A stretch of 25,738 bases of DNA from an uncultured Vampirovibrio sp. (GTDB taxonomy: Bacteria; Cyanobacteriota; Vampirovibrionia; Gastranaerophilales; Gastranaerophilaceae): NCBI GenBank assembly GCA_910579975.1, contig CAJTWU010000024.1, positions 1 through 25,738 on the forward strand, written 5' to 3'. The notes beneath the pieces were generated by a model that saw nothing but the letters and a program-made list of their open reading frames with translations, ran no database searches and had not been told where the DNA came from. The translations under genes and the position numbers were made by a program. Numbering within the stretch: position 1 is the stretch's first letter; each line of letters begins with the position of its first letter. This document shows positions 8,594-16,562 of this stretch, piece after piece.

Positions 8594-8898
8594 GCTCTTC
8601 AATTAGGGAATTACGTATAGATAAAGGTATTACGCAAGAAAAGTTAGCAGAACTCCTTGAATTAGGTGTCAATACCACAAATCGCATAGAAACAGGAACA
8701 AGCTTTATTACCAGTGAAACTTTTGCAAAACTATGTAATATTTTTGATGTACATCCAAGTGTTCTTTTGTCAGCTAAACCAAACCATATTCTGAAAGAAC
8801 ATTCAGATTATATCAAAGCTATTAATAGTTCATTGCAAAGATGTTCGTTAGAAAAATTAAAATATGTCTACGGTATTATTGATGTATTAAACAAGTAA
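8587..8898 (+). CDS. XRE-family helix-turn-helix transcriptional regulator
   Basis: From the ATG at 8587 this is a 103-residue DNA-binding protein. The HTH_3 domain covers about residues 1-62: IRELRIDKGITQEKLAELL, then the recognition helix region VNTTNRIETG, then FAKLCNIFDVHPSVLL. The C-terminal 40 residues may form a dimerising helix pair. The frame is open back to 8416, but the upstream part (Cys/Phe/Leu-rich) overlaps the terminator tail and promoter and is not family-like, so I reject the longer start. Targets are unknown; self-regulation is suggested by the palindrome upstream. It ends one base from the convergent response regulator gene. Confidence 0.85.
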   Translation: MLGSSIRELRIDKGITQEKLAELLELGVNTTNRIETGTSFITSETFAKLCNIFDVHPSVLLSAKPNHILKEHSDYIKAINSSLQRCSLEKLKYVYGIIDVLNK

Positions 8899-8899
8899 T

Positions 8900-9595
8900 T
8901 TAAATATTCAGCTTATATCCGCCGCCATAGATAGTCTCTATATATTTTTTATCACCAGAAATCTTATTTATTTTGCTTCTAAGATGTCTTATGTGCACAC
9001 GTATTGTCTCAACGCTGTCATCAGGTTCATAACCCCAGACATCCTTTAATAATTTTGAGGCAGGAACCATATTTCCATGGTTTTGGAATAACAAATTAAA
9101 AATATCAAACTCAATCGGCGTAAGCTTCTGTACTTTATCATTTATCTGAACACTGTATGTTTCAGGAAGCAAAGTAATTTCTTTGTATGTTAACAAATCT
9201 CTTACCGCAGATGTTTTAGGAATACTATTTACACGCTTAAGCAATGCTCTTACGCGAACAACAAGTTCTTCAATCTCAAATGGTTTAGTTAAATAATCAT
9301 CAACTCCAATATCAAAACCGGTCACTTTATTTTTGAGTTCAGATAAAGCTGTAAGCATAATAATTGGAGTATCAGCAATTTCAGGGCATTGACGTACTCT
9401 CTGAGCCACTGTATAACCGTCAACTTCAGGCATCATTACATCAAGGACAATTAAATCAGGCTGTTCTTGTTTTGCTAAAGCAAAGCCTTCAGTACCGTTG
9501 AAAGCCTGAACTATTTCATATCCCTGTAGTTCAAGATTAACTTTAATTAACTCATTAATTGCTAAATCATCATCAACAACAAGAATTCTAGTCAT
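8900..9595 (-). CDS. OmpR/PhoB-family response regulator
   Basis: This is a 231-residue two-component regulator. The receiver domain (1-120) has the acidic pocket VVDDD (8-10), phosphoacceptor Asp52 in LDVMMPEVDG, the switch Thr82 and Lys104 in DYLTKPF. A winged-helix DNA-binding domain follows (about 135-231: LTPIEFDIFNLL, DSVETIRVHIRHLRSKI, YGGGYKL). No histidine kinase lies nearby, so it is an orphan here. The ATG at 9595 is favoured over upstream starts because homologues begin MxxILVVDDD and AAGAGG is well placed. The start overlaps the end of rmuC by 8 bases, so expression is probably coupled. It resembles the cyanobacterial RpaA/RpaB type in layout, but the exact orthologue is uncertain. 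Confidence 0.92.
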   Translation of the reverse strand: MTRILVVDDDLAINELIKVNLELQGYEIVQAFNGTEGFALAKQEQPDLIVLDVMMPEVDGYTVAQRVRQCPEIADTPIIMLTALSELKNKVTGFDIGVDDYLTKPFEIEELVVRVRALLKRVNSIPKTSAVRDLLTYKEITLLPETYSVQINDKVQKLTPIEFDIFNLLFQNHGNMVPASKLLKDVWGYEPDDSVETIRVHIRHLRSKINKISGDKKYIETIYGGGYKLNI

Positions 9596-10766
9596 TTGCA
9601 AAAACCTCTTCAAGCTCTTTATCTTCAATTAACAATGTTTCTGGAATTTCCTTAACAGAATTAATACCGAAGTCCTTAAGTGCATTGACTTGAGAGAATA
9701 GACTTGGTTTATTTTTATTACCGCGTTTAAATCTGTTAATGGTTTTGGTAAGCTTTGATGATACATCTTCCATACGTTTTTGAACATCAATTAAATCTTC
9801 ACAAAACTGCACAAATGTGTCATAAAGATTGCTTCCGGCATTAACTATTTGATTAACACTATCTCTTTGTTTTTGTTGGGCTGCAAGCTGATTAACCAGT
9901 CTTATAGCTGTAAGTAATGAAGCAGTTCCAACAATAATAATATTAGCTTTATAAGCCTGTGTAATCAAATCTTTATCTTCATAAATCATATTAACAGAAG
10001 ACTCTACAGGCATATACATCAGAACAAAATCAGGTTGAGACAAATCACCGGCATTCTGGTAGTTTTTGTTTGCTAAATCCAAAATTCTTTTCTTAACTTC
10101 TAATTTAAAAGCATTGATTTTGGAATTATCCTCAATATATTCAAGATAACTTGTCAAAGTAACTTTTGAGTCAATAATAAGATGTCTGTTATCAGGAAGA
10201 TTAATAACAACATCAGGTCTCACAGTATGCAATTCATTATCTTTCAGGTTAGCAGAAGTTGTTACAAACTGTTTTGTATAATGAACCCCCTCCTGCATAC
10301 CGCAAGACTGCAAAATAGTATCCAGAAGGTTTTCACCATAAGAACCTTTTGTGTTTTGGTTTTTAGTTAATGCTTCAACAAGATTTTTTGCTTCTTGTTC
10401 AATAATTTTGTTATTTTTTTCAAGATTACCAATTTGCTCTACAATCTTTGTAGTATTTTCAACACCTTTAAGATTAAAGTGTTCAACTTTTTGTTTAAAC
10501 TCTCCAAGCTCTTTTGTTAAAGGCAAAAGTTTTTCTTCAAGAGTTTCGCGATTTTGTTTTCTTAAATCTTCTTGCTCATTTTTAATCGTTTCATTAGCGA
10601 GCTGAACAAAATCGCGTTTTATAATATCTTGAAGACTTTCTGAAGTTTCTATTTTAGCCTTTAATTTAATAATTTCTTCCTTTGAGGCAAATTCACGTTT
10701 TGAGAAGACAAAACATGTAATCAAAGAACCTAAAATGAATGAAATTATAGCTGTTAAAATTATCAT
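9588..10766 (-). CDS. rmuC: DNA recombination protein RmuC
   Basis: RmuC-family proteins are putative nucleases that limit recombination between inverted repeats. The 392-residue product has one N-terminal membrane helix (MIILTAIISFILGSLITCF), then a coiled coil (about 30-130). The RmuC domain follows: GSYGENLLDTILQ, RPDVVINLPDNRHLIIDSK with the PD-(D/E)xK-like acidic and Lys residues, and LMYMPVESSVNMIYE. AAGGA lies 8 bases before the ATG. It is the middle gene of a minus-strand operon, 13 bases after the BI-1 gene. Confidence 0.92.
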   Translation of the reverse strand: MIILTAIISFILGSLITCFVFSKREFASKEEIIKLKAKIETSESLQDIIKRDFVQLANETIKNEQEDLRKQNRETLEEKLLPLTKELGEFKQKVEHFNLKGVENTTKIVEQIGNLEKNNKIIEQEAKNLVEALTKNQNTKGSYGENLLDTILQSCGMQEGVHYTKQFVTTSANLKDNELHTVRPDVVINLPDNRHLIIDSKVTLTSYLEYIEDNSKINAFKLEVKKRILDLANKNYQNAGDLSQPDFVLMYMPVESSVNMIYEDKDLITQAYKANIIIVGTASLLTAIRLVNQLAAQQKQRDSVNQIVNAGSNLYDTFVQFCEDLIDVQKRMEDVSSKLTKTINRFKRGNKNKPSLFSQVNALKDFGINSVKEIPETLLIEDKELEEVFAND

Positions 10767-10779
10767 TGATTAATCCTTA

Positions 10780-11511
10780 TTATCTACGGCTTTTAGCTTT
10801 AGCAAGAAGTTTCAGAATTTCAATATACAACCAAATGATTGTAACCATAAGACCAAAAGCACCATACCATTCCATGTCTTTTGGAAGCATCATTTGTGAA
10901 CCTTTTTCAATAAAATCAAAATCTAAAATTAAGTTTAGAGCAGCAATAACAACGATAACGCCTGTTACTATAATACCCATATTAGAATTATCAGCTGCAT
11001 TAACGAATGGTACTGCATAGTGGAAAAAGCTTCCTATAAAATTAATCAGATAAACTACTGCAATAGATAATGTTGCAATAAAAATAACACTTCTAAACTT
11101 ATCCGTACATTTAATCAAACCCATTCTATATAGACCAAGCATAGAAAATAATGCTGCAAAAGTTCCAATTACTGCTTGTAGAACAATTCCCGGATAAGCA
11201 GCCTCAAACATAAATGAAACACCGCCAAGAAAACAACCTTCACAAACAGCATACACCGGTGTTAAGTATTTATTTCTGGTAAAACATACAATCAAACCAA
11301 CAATAAAACCGGCTATCGCACCGCCATAAGTCAACAAACTTGCAAAATCCGTATAACCGGCTCCGAATCTTGACCATACAAAACTAGCTGCAGCTAAAAC
11401 AAGCAAGCCTAAAATCATAGCCGCTTGCAAGGTACCGTTAACAGTCATTGTAGCACCTTCAATAATGGTAGTTCTTTCTGTAAATTTGTCATTTAAAATT
11501 GGATTTGACAT
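10780..11511 (-). CDS. Bax inhibitor-1/YccA-like integral membrane protein
   Basis: This 243-residue protein has about seven hydrophobic segments and matches the bacterial BaxI_1 (YccA-like) family. That family is recognised by the late DFDFIEKG motif and the closing helix MEWYGAFGLMVTIIWLYIEIL. Relatives are proposed proton-sensitive Ca2+ leak channels or modulators of the FtsH protease, but the function here is unproven. GAGGAGG lies about 7 bases before the ATG. It is the first gene of the operon with rmuC and the response regulator, behind a strong extended -10 promoter. Confidence 0.9.
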   Translation of the reverse strand: MSNPILNDKFTERTTIIEGATMTVNGTLQAAMILGLLVLAAASFVWSRFGAGYTDFASLLTYGGAIAGFIVGLIVCFTRNKYLTPVYAVCEGCFLGGVSFMFEAAYPGIVLQAVIGTFAALFSMLGLYRMGLIKCTDKFRSVIFIATLSIAVVYLINFIGSFFHYAVPFVNAADNSNMGIIVTGVIVVIAALNLILDFDFIEKGSQMMLPKDMEWYGAFGLMVTIIWLYIEILKLLAKAKSRR

Positions 11512-11539
11512 ATAACTTCCTCCTCATAATTATGGCTAT

Positions 11540-11548
11540 ATTATACCA
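11540..11548 (-). promoter_or_regulatory. Extended -10 promoter of the BI-1/rmuC/regulator operon
   Basis: On the minus strand TGG is followed by a perfect TATAAT, an extended -10 box. The -35 is weak. The predicted start leaves a leader of about 20 bases carrying GAGGAGG. Confidence 0.55.
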
Positions 11549-11570
11549 TATAAAACATTTTTAATGTAGT

Positions 11571-13307
11571 ATGTTATATATGGACGGACTTTTTAACAAA
11601 AAATTTTTCCAATATTTTATAAAAGATAAAAAAAACTTTTTTAAATATTTTGTATTGTCTTTTATTGTAGGAATTTTAGAACTTTTTGGAGTAGCTCTTA
11701 CATACCCTTTTATTAATAAATTATTGTCAACAGAAGGAATGAACAAAAGTTCCATCTTTTTAGGCTTATTAATTATAGCTGCTTTTATTATAAAAAATAT
11801 TTTTATGATTTTTTACAACTATCTTCAAGCTCAATTCACAAAAGATTGTGAATTACATATGAACAAAATATTCATAAATTATTTTATTAATGGAAACTAT
11901 GCTTCAATTACACGAATTCCATTTGAAAAAAAACAGCATATAACAACATTTCTTATACCAAATTCTATTAATAACTATATGCTTAGGGTGCTAAATCTTA
12001 TTGTAAATATTTTTGTATTCACCCTAATTATTACATTTCTGTTTATTAAGTTTTTCTACGCTACAATTGTTACCTTAGGGTGCTCGGCAATTCTTCTTGC
12101 AGCACAATCAGCATTTTTTAAACTCAAAACAAAAGTTATTTCTCAAAAATACAGTAAAGCGCGTGAAATAACTACTCTCGGTGAAAATACTCCGCTTTTT
12201 AATATAAAGAGTGTCAAAATATTTAACAGCGGTAAGTTTTTCTTTGAAGCCTACAAACAAAAAGCAGAAAATCTTAATTATTATGCAAAACAATTACTTT
12301 TTTATAACTCAATTCCACCGTATGTTACAGAACCTTTTATTATAATTCTATTGTTAATCTTATTAACAATAATATCAGTTCAAAATATTTCAAGCTCCAC
12401 TGAACTGGTTGCCTGTTATGCTCTTGTTATTTCAGCAATATTCAGACTTGCACCAACAATTAGCCGAATTCAGGTAAACTTAACAGGATTACAAACTGCA
12501 GCACCGTTAGTAAAAGAACTTATTAGCTACTATGAAGAATTTAATTTAGAAAACTTCTCCCCTGTTGAAACACCCGCGAAAGATTTTAACAACTCAATTG
12601 AATTAAAGAATGTAACTTTTGCATACGAAGATAAACTAACCTTAAACAATATTAATTTAAAAATTAACAAAGGCGACTTTATAGGTATAGCAGGTCCATC
12701 AGGAGTTGGAAAAACAACTCTCGTTGATATCTTATCTGGTCTGCTAAAAATAAGAACAGGAGAACTCTACCTTGATGACAAATTTATAAATGATACACAA
12801 TTTCCAAAGCTTAAAATCGGATACATTCCACAAGATTACAATATTATTTCTTCAACAATAAGAGAAAATGTAGCTTTCGGCTCTGAACAAATTGATGACA
12901 ACAAAGTAATAGATGCCTTAAAAAAAGCTAGTCTATACGAACATATTGCTGCAAATTATCCGCAAGGAATTTATTCTTCTAACATTTGTCTGTCTCAAGG
13001 TCAAAAACAACGTCTTGCTATTGCACGAGCTTTGTATTTTGACCCTGATATCATAATCTTAGACGAAGCGACTTCTTCTCTTGATTTAAAAACCGAAGAT
13101 GAAATCTGCACTATTCTTAACAACCTGAAAGGCGAAAAAACAATAATTGCTATTGCCCATAGACTTTCAACCATTAAAAACGCTAACCGCATAATATTTA
13201 TGAAAAATTCAACCATTAATGATGTTGGAAGTTTTGAAGAACTATTCCAACGAAACCCCTACTTTAAAGAATTAGTCCAATTAAATAACGCGAACTTTGT
13301 CCATTAA
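11571..13307 (+). CDS. Half ABC exporter, flippase-like
   Basis: This is a 578-residue type IV ABC transporter half-unit with a six-helix membrane domain (about 20-310) fused to an ATPase (about 335-578), probably a homodimer in the inner membrane. ATPase motifs are Walker A GPSGVGKTT (about 373-381), Q-loop IPQDYN, signature LSQGQKQRLAIARAL, Walker B IIILDEATSSLD and switch His in AIAHRLS. The signature has Gln where Gly is usual (LSGGQ); this is seen in other functional exporters. The lineup resembles PglK/MsbA-type flippases of lipid-linked sugars, but the substrate is not shown. No Shine-Dalgarno precedes 11571 or the in-frame ATG at 11580. A TATGTT box at 11570-11575 would favour the latter as a leaderless start. 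Confidence 0.9.
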   Translation: MLYMDGLFNKKFFQYFIKDKKNFFKYFVLSFIVGILELFGVALTYPFINKLLSTEGMNKSSIFLGLLIIAAFIIKNIFMIFYNYLQAQFTKDCELHMNKIFINYFINGNYASITRIPFEKKQHITTFLIPNSINNYMLRVLNLIVNIFVFTLIITFLFIKFFYATIVTLGCSAILLAAQSAFFKLKTKVISQKYSKAREITTLGENTPLFNIKSVKIFNSGKFFFEAYKQKAENLNYYAKQLLFYNSIPPYVTEPFIIILLLILLTIISVQNISSSTELVACYALVISAIFRLAPTISRIQVNLTGLQTAAPLVKELISYYEEFNLENFSPVETPAKDFNNSIELKNVTFAYEDKLTLNNINLKINKGDFIGIAGPSGVGKTTLVDILSGLLKIRTGELYLDDKFINDTQFPKLKIGYIPQDYNIISSTIRENVAFGSEQIDDNKVIDALKKASLYEHIAANYPQGIYSSNICLSQGQKQRLAIARALYFDPDIIILDEATSSLDLKTEDEICTILNNLKGEKTIIAIAHRLSTIKNANRIIFMKNSTINDVGSFEELFQRNPYFKELVQLNNANFVH

Positions 13308-13433
13308 ATCTGTTACTCGGCGTTTAAAATCTTGATCAATTGTATTTGTAGTATAACCTTGAAGTCTGGCTTCTTCTTCCTGAGCTATGAGACTTTTCTC
13401 AATCATCGCAAGTTTTCTTAATGCAATATTCAT
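13281..13433 (-). CDS. Small protein of unknown function (50 residues)
   Basis: A 50-codon minus-strand frame, MNIALRKLAMIEKSLIAQ onward to DLMDKVRVI, is preceded by GGAGGAG, 6 bases before the ATG and the strongest ribosome binding site in the window. The product looks like a charged helical protein (EKSLIAQEEEARLQG, then IDQDFKRRVTDLMDKV). There is no signal peptide. Its last 27 bases overlap the convergent ABC exporter gene. It lies after murI on the same strand, with its own possible -35 TTGACT (13488-13493) and a perfect palindrome between. Function unknown. Confidence 0.7.
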   Translation of the reverse strand: MNIALRKLAMIEKSLIAQEEEARLQGYTTNTIDQDFKRRVTDLMDKVRVI

Positions 13434-13447
13434 GATTTTCTCCTCCA

Positions 13448-13464
13448 AAGTACTTATAGTACTT
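13448..13464 (-). promoter_or_regulatory. Perfect palindrome before the 50-residue gene
   Basis: AAGTACT-tat-AGTACTT is a seven-base inverted repeat with a three-base centre. It sits between a possible TTGACT/TAATAG promoter (13465-13493, 17-base spacer) and the ribosome binding site, near the expected transcription start. It is a likely operator; a small RNA hairpin is the alternative. Confidence 0.45.
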
Positions 13465-13497
13465 CTATTAACTATCTATAAATATAAAGTCAATAAT

Positions 13498-14286
13498 TTA
13501 AGAGAAATTGCCTATACAAGCATCTGCTTCGTTACATTCCTTAACATTATAAAATAATTGAGAATTCTTAAGAAAACTTTCAACATCTGCACTTACAAAA
13601 AACTCTTCATATCCGGGCTTTAAGTTGTCATTTAAAAACAAGTCATTTTTAAGATAATTTACAAAAATTTCAGCCGGATCTATAAAAATACTTTTTGGCG
13701 CATATTTGACCAATCTTTCCATTAAATACGGGTAATGAGTACAACCAAGAATAATTTTATCAGGATTAAATTCCAACATTTCATCAAGATGAATTTTGAT
13801 ATCAGACTCTTCATAAGGCAAACCAACACCTTCAACAATAGAAACCCAATTTGGGCAAGCAATTTCTTTAACAGATAGTTCCGATTTATATCTACACAAC
13901 TCCCGCTTATAAGCACCTGATTTAACAGTTCCAACTGTAGCAAAAACACCTATTCTATTTATATTCATACCGGCTATGACTTTAGCACAGGATTGTATTA
14001 TAGGGTAAATCTTAAAATCATAGTCATTTTTTATAAAATCATACGCCAGTGCTGAAGATGTATTACAAGCAATGACAACAGCTTTAACATTTTTTGTTTT
14101 GAAAAAGTCTAAAATATTTCGTGCAAAACAAACTAATTCTTCTTGAGTTTTGTTACCATAAGGTAAGTTTTTTAAATCACCATAATAAATTGTATTTTCA
14201 TTAGGTAAAGCATGACGAAATCGGGCATATACGGATAAACCACCTACACCTGAATCAAAAAAACCTATTGGAGCATTCTTTTCCAT
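13498..14286 (-). CDS. murI: Glutamate racemase
   Basis: MurI interconverts L- and D-glutamate and supplies D-Glu for peptidoglycan in the cytosol. All key blocks are present (numbering from the alternative ATG at 14301): PIGFFDSGVGGLSV with the catalytic Asp/Ser, YYGDLKNLPYG, the first catalytic Cys79 in VVIACNTSSA, and the second Cys187 in LGCTHYPYL. Length is normal. I favour the ATG at 14286 (MEKNAPIG), one base after the amidase stop, although an in-frame ATG at 14301 would overlap the amidase. No good Shine-Dalgarno separates them, so translation probably depends on the amidase gene. Confidence 0.94.
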   Translation of the reverse strand: MEKNAPIGFFDSGVGGLSVYARFRHALPNENTIYYGDLKNLPYGNKTQEELVCFARNILDFFKTKNVKAVVIACNTSSALAYDFIKNDYDFKIYPIIQSCAKVIAGMNINRIGVFATVGTVKSGAYKRELCRYKSELSVKEIACPNWVSIVEGVGLPYEESDIKIHLDEMLEFNPDKIILGCTHYPYLMERLVKYAPKSIFIDPAEIFVNYLKNDLFLNDNLKPGYEEFFVSADVESFLKNSQLFYNVKECNEADACIGNFS

Positions 14287-14287
14287 A

Positions 14288-16201
14288 TTACTTCTTACCA
14301 TTTGCTTTCAAATACTCTATAATACCTTCTGCTATTGCTTTAGCAGTTTTTTGTTTTCTACTATCTGTTATTAATTCATTTCTTTCATCAACATTTGATA
14401 AAAATCCCATCTCTACAAGAATAGCAGGAACAGTCGTATGATTTATAACATAAAATTTAGATTTAAACAAACCTCTGTTTTTAGTAGTCGGGATTTCTTT
14501 TATAAGATGTTTATGAACTACCTCTGCAAGTTCTTTACTGTACTCGTGATAATAATGAGTTTCAATACCGCTTGGATCTGTAGAAACAGCCGAGTTGACA
14601 TGAATACTTACAAAAATTTCAGGCTCTTCGCTTTCTGAACATTCAACTCTATCTTCAAGAGACACATACACATCATTATTACGTGTCAGAGCAACTTTAT
14701 AACCTTTGGAACGTAAAATTGCTTCTACTCTGCGAGTAACATCAAGAGTAATGTCTTTTTCGTTTATACCTTCTCGTATAGCTCCGTAATCAGAGCCTCC
14801 ATGCCCGGCATCAAGCACGACTTTATTCTTAACAGAAGTTTTCTTAGAAGGTTTATCAACCTTAACTTCCTCTTGTTTGCCTTTTGTAATGGTTATTTTT
14901 AAAGCTTTTGCATCAACACTTTGTTCAATTCTAATAATATCATCTTTATTCACACCCATACCGGCTCTTACTCCAACTTGAGGAAGCAGCGATAAAGTAA
15001 ACTGTTTGTAATAAGTATTATTAAAAGTTCTAATTAAATCTTGCTCATTATAGCTTTTCACATTAAACAAATAAAAATTAAGCGAGTTATCATTTCTAAC
15101 AATTGAATAAACAACAGGATTAGTAAATGATAATATTAATTCATTTGTTTTATTATCAATTTTTCTAACAAAAGCCTTATTTATATTAGATGTAATATTT
15201 GATAATGTTGTATGATTAAGTTTGTCTGTATCAATCAAAAATAATGATTGAGCATCTTGTGAATAAATTGGAATATATTTATCCGCTCTATCAGATGTAA
15301 CAACAATTCTAGCTTTGTTATATTCAAATTGTCCAATCTTTGCGGTATCTTTACAGCTTCCATCAGAACAAAGCTTAACTTCTGTATTACGTATTTTTTT
15401 ATCTAGGAATGTATTTGGTAAATCAATAACAGCACGCTTAGGTGAAGATAAATAAAACATTTTAGAAGTAGACAATTGTCCTAAACCACTAACTAATAAT
15501 CCGCCATTTTTTGGAATATATTGACTTATAAAATATTTCGTTCTTAACTTAAGGTTAGATGAAACATCTACAGAAACAACAGAATCATAGGTTTGCCCAT
15601 CCGTATTAGGCAATGTGGAATTTTCAAACGCTCTCTGTATATCAGCCATAACAGAATCTGAAGCCTTTGTTTGAGTAACAGGTATTTGAACTTTTTGCAC
15701 AAACTGTGAATTTGCTACAATGCTTGAATAAGCAGTATTTTGAGGTTCATCCTCATAAACAATGTTAAAATAATCGTTCTTTAAAGACAAAGCAGATGTT
15801 TTCACAATAATATTTCCATCCAAATTCATCAATTTAACTTTTGAAGTATCAAAATCCTCCTCAAAAGTAATAACCATACGAACAATGTTTCTTGGATTAG
15901 TTTCAAATTGTGCTAATCTGATTTCTTTAATATCACTTTTTTCAAAAACCAACTGCTGTTTTTCACCAATTAAAACCGCATCATTAATATCAAAATAAAT
16001 TCTGTTAGGATTAGATAGTCTTACAAACTTAAGCGGCTCTCTCTGAACTGGTTCAGACTCACGGGTATTAATATAAACAAGAGAAGAAGAATCATCATAA
16101 TGCATAGACATAACTTTTACAGGCTCCAAATCTGCAAACGCAGGAATAAACGCTTGCAACAGGAATATGAACATAGCTATTATATATATAATTCTCTTCA
16201 A
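14288..16201 (-). CDS. amiC: N-acetylmuramoyl-L-alanine amidase with AMIN domains
   Basis: This periplasmic enzyme cuts the bond between MurNAc and L-Ala to split septal or cell-wall peptidoglycan. A signal peptide (MKRIIYIIAMFIFLLQ..AFA) is followed by AMIN-like beta domains (about 30-110 and 215-275, with a third similar region to about 390). The C-terminal Amidase_3 domain covers about the last 175 residues. Its zinc ligands are visible: DAGHGG, INEKD, SIHVN and the catalytic Glu in VEMGFLSN. I chose TTG at 16201 because it begins the signal peptide. The frame is also open from a TTG at 16216, but AGGAG lies only 2 bases before that one and 17 before mine, so the start is unresolved. The amiC name rests on domain layout. 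The gene is followed directly by murI. Confidence 0.9.
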   Translation of the reverse strand: MKRIIYIIAMFIFLLQAFIPAFADLEPVKVMSMHYDDSSSLVYINTRESEPVQREPLKFVRLSNPNRIYFDINDAVLIGEKQQLVFEKSDIKEIRLAQFETNPRNIVRMVITFEEDFDTSKVKLMNLDGNIIVKTSALSLKNDYFNIVYEDEPQNTAYSSIVANSQFVQKVQIPVTQTKASDSVMADIQRAFENSTLPNTDGQTYDSVVSVDVSSNLKLRTKYFISQYIPKNGGLLVSGLGQLSTSKMFYLSSPKRAVIDLPNTFLDKKIRNTEVKLCSDGSCKDTAKIGQFEYNKARIVVTSDRADKYIPIYSQDAQSLFLIDTDKLNHTTLSNITSNINKAFVRKIDNKTNELILSFTNPVVYSIVRNDNSLNFYLFNVKSYNEQDLIRTFNNTYYKQFTLSLLPQVGVRAGMGVNKDDIIRIEQSVDAKALKITITKGKQEEVKVDKPSKKTSVKNKVVLDAGHGGSDYGAIREGINEKDITLDVTRRVEAILRSKGYKVALTRNNDVYVSLEDRVECSESEEPEIFVSIHVNSAVSTDPSGIETHYYHEYSKELAEVVHKHLIKEIPTTKNRGLFKSKFYVINHTTVPAILVEMGFLSNVDERNELITDSRKQKTAKAIAEGIIEYLKANGKK

Positions 16202-16312
16202 AATAATAAATCCCAAGTCTCCTCAACATTCTAACAAAAAATCGAACAAAAAAAAAGTCTATATTTTGTAGTATATTCATAAGAAACACTTGCAGCTTTA
16301 TCATCAAATAAT

Positions 16313-16338
16313 AAAAAAGCACTCACTTTGTGAGTGCT
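16313..16338 (-). terminator. Intrinsic terminator of the 42-residue gene
   Basis: On the minus strand AGCACTCAC-aaa-GTGAGTGCT forms a perfect nine-pair stem running into a U-tract. The stop codon of the small gene at 16337 touches the stem, and the amidase gene begins about 100 bases further on. Confidence 0.88.
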
Positions 16339-16465
16339 ATGAATTTAATAATCTATCTACTTCATAAACCTTAAGGACCAATGAGTCAACCTGTTCCTTA
16401 AACCATAATAAAAATAGTTTAATTTCATCTCTGAAACTATAACAACCAGGCCACATTGTATACAT
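16337..16465 (-). CDS. Small protein of unknown function (42 residues)
   Basis: This frame reads MYTMWPGCYSFRDEIKLF, then a hydrophobic/charged helix (LLWFKEQVDSLVLKVYEVDRLL). AAGGAG lies 8 bases before the ATG at 16465, and an intrinsic terminator begins at the stop codon, so it forms a complete, compact transcription unit between two larger minus-strand genes. There is no signal peptide. The helix around LFLLWF could associate with membranes. I recognise no family. A second in-frame ATG is at 16456. Confidence 0.6.
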   Translation of the reverse strand: MYTMWPGCYSFRDEIKLFLLWFKEQVDSLVLKVYEVDRLLNS

Positions 16466-16513
16466 AATAATTACTCCTTAAACTATGCTTACAATATTTT
16501 TAACGGCTTATTT

Positions 16514-16539
16514 TTGAAAAACTTTAGAGAATTTTTCAA
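16514..16539 (-). repeat. Inverted repeat after the exported-protein gene
   Basis: TTGAAAAA (16514-16521) pairs with TTTTTCAA (16532-16539) around a ten-base loop, 24 bases after the 16563 stop on the minus strand. It could be a weak terminator, but no U-run follows the stem. Confidence 0.3.
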
Positions 16540-16562
16540 GATTGTTACATTTCGAAATATAA

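Noticed and set aside
10351..10605. 84-codon plus-strand frame opposite rmuC
   Set aside because: It is antisense to the rmuC coiled coil, without a ribosome site or credible protein features.
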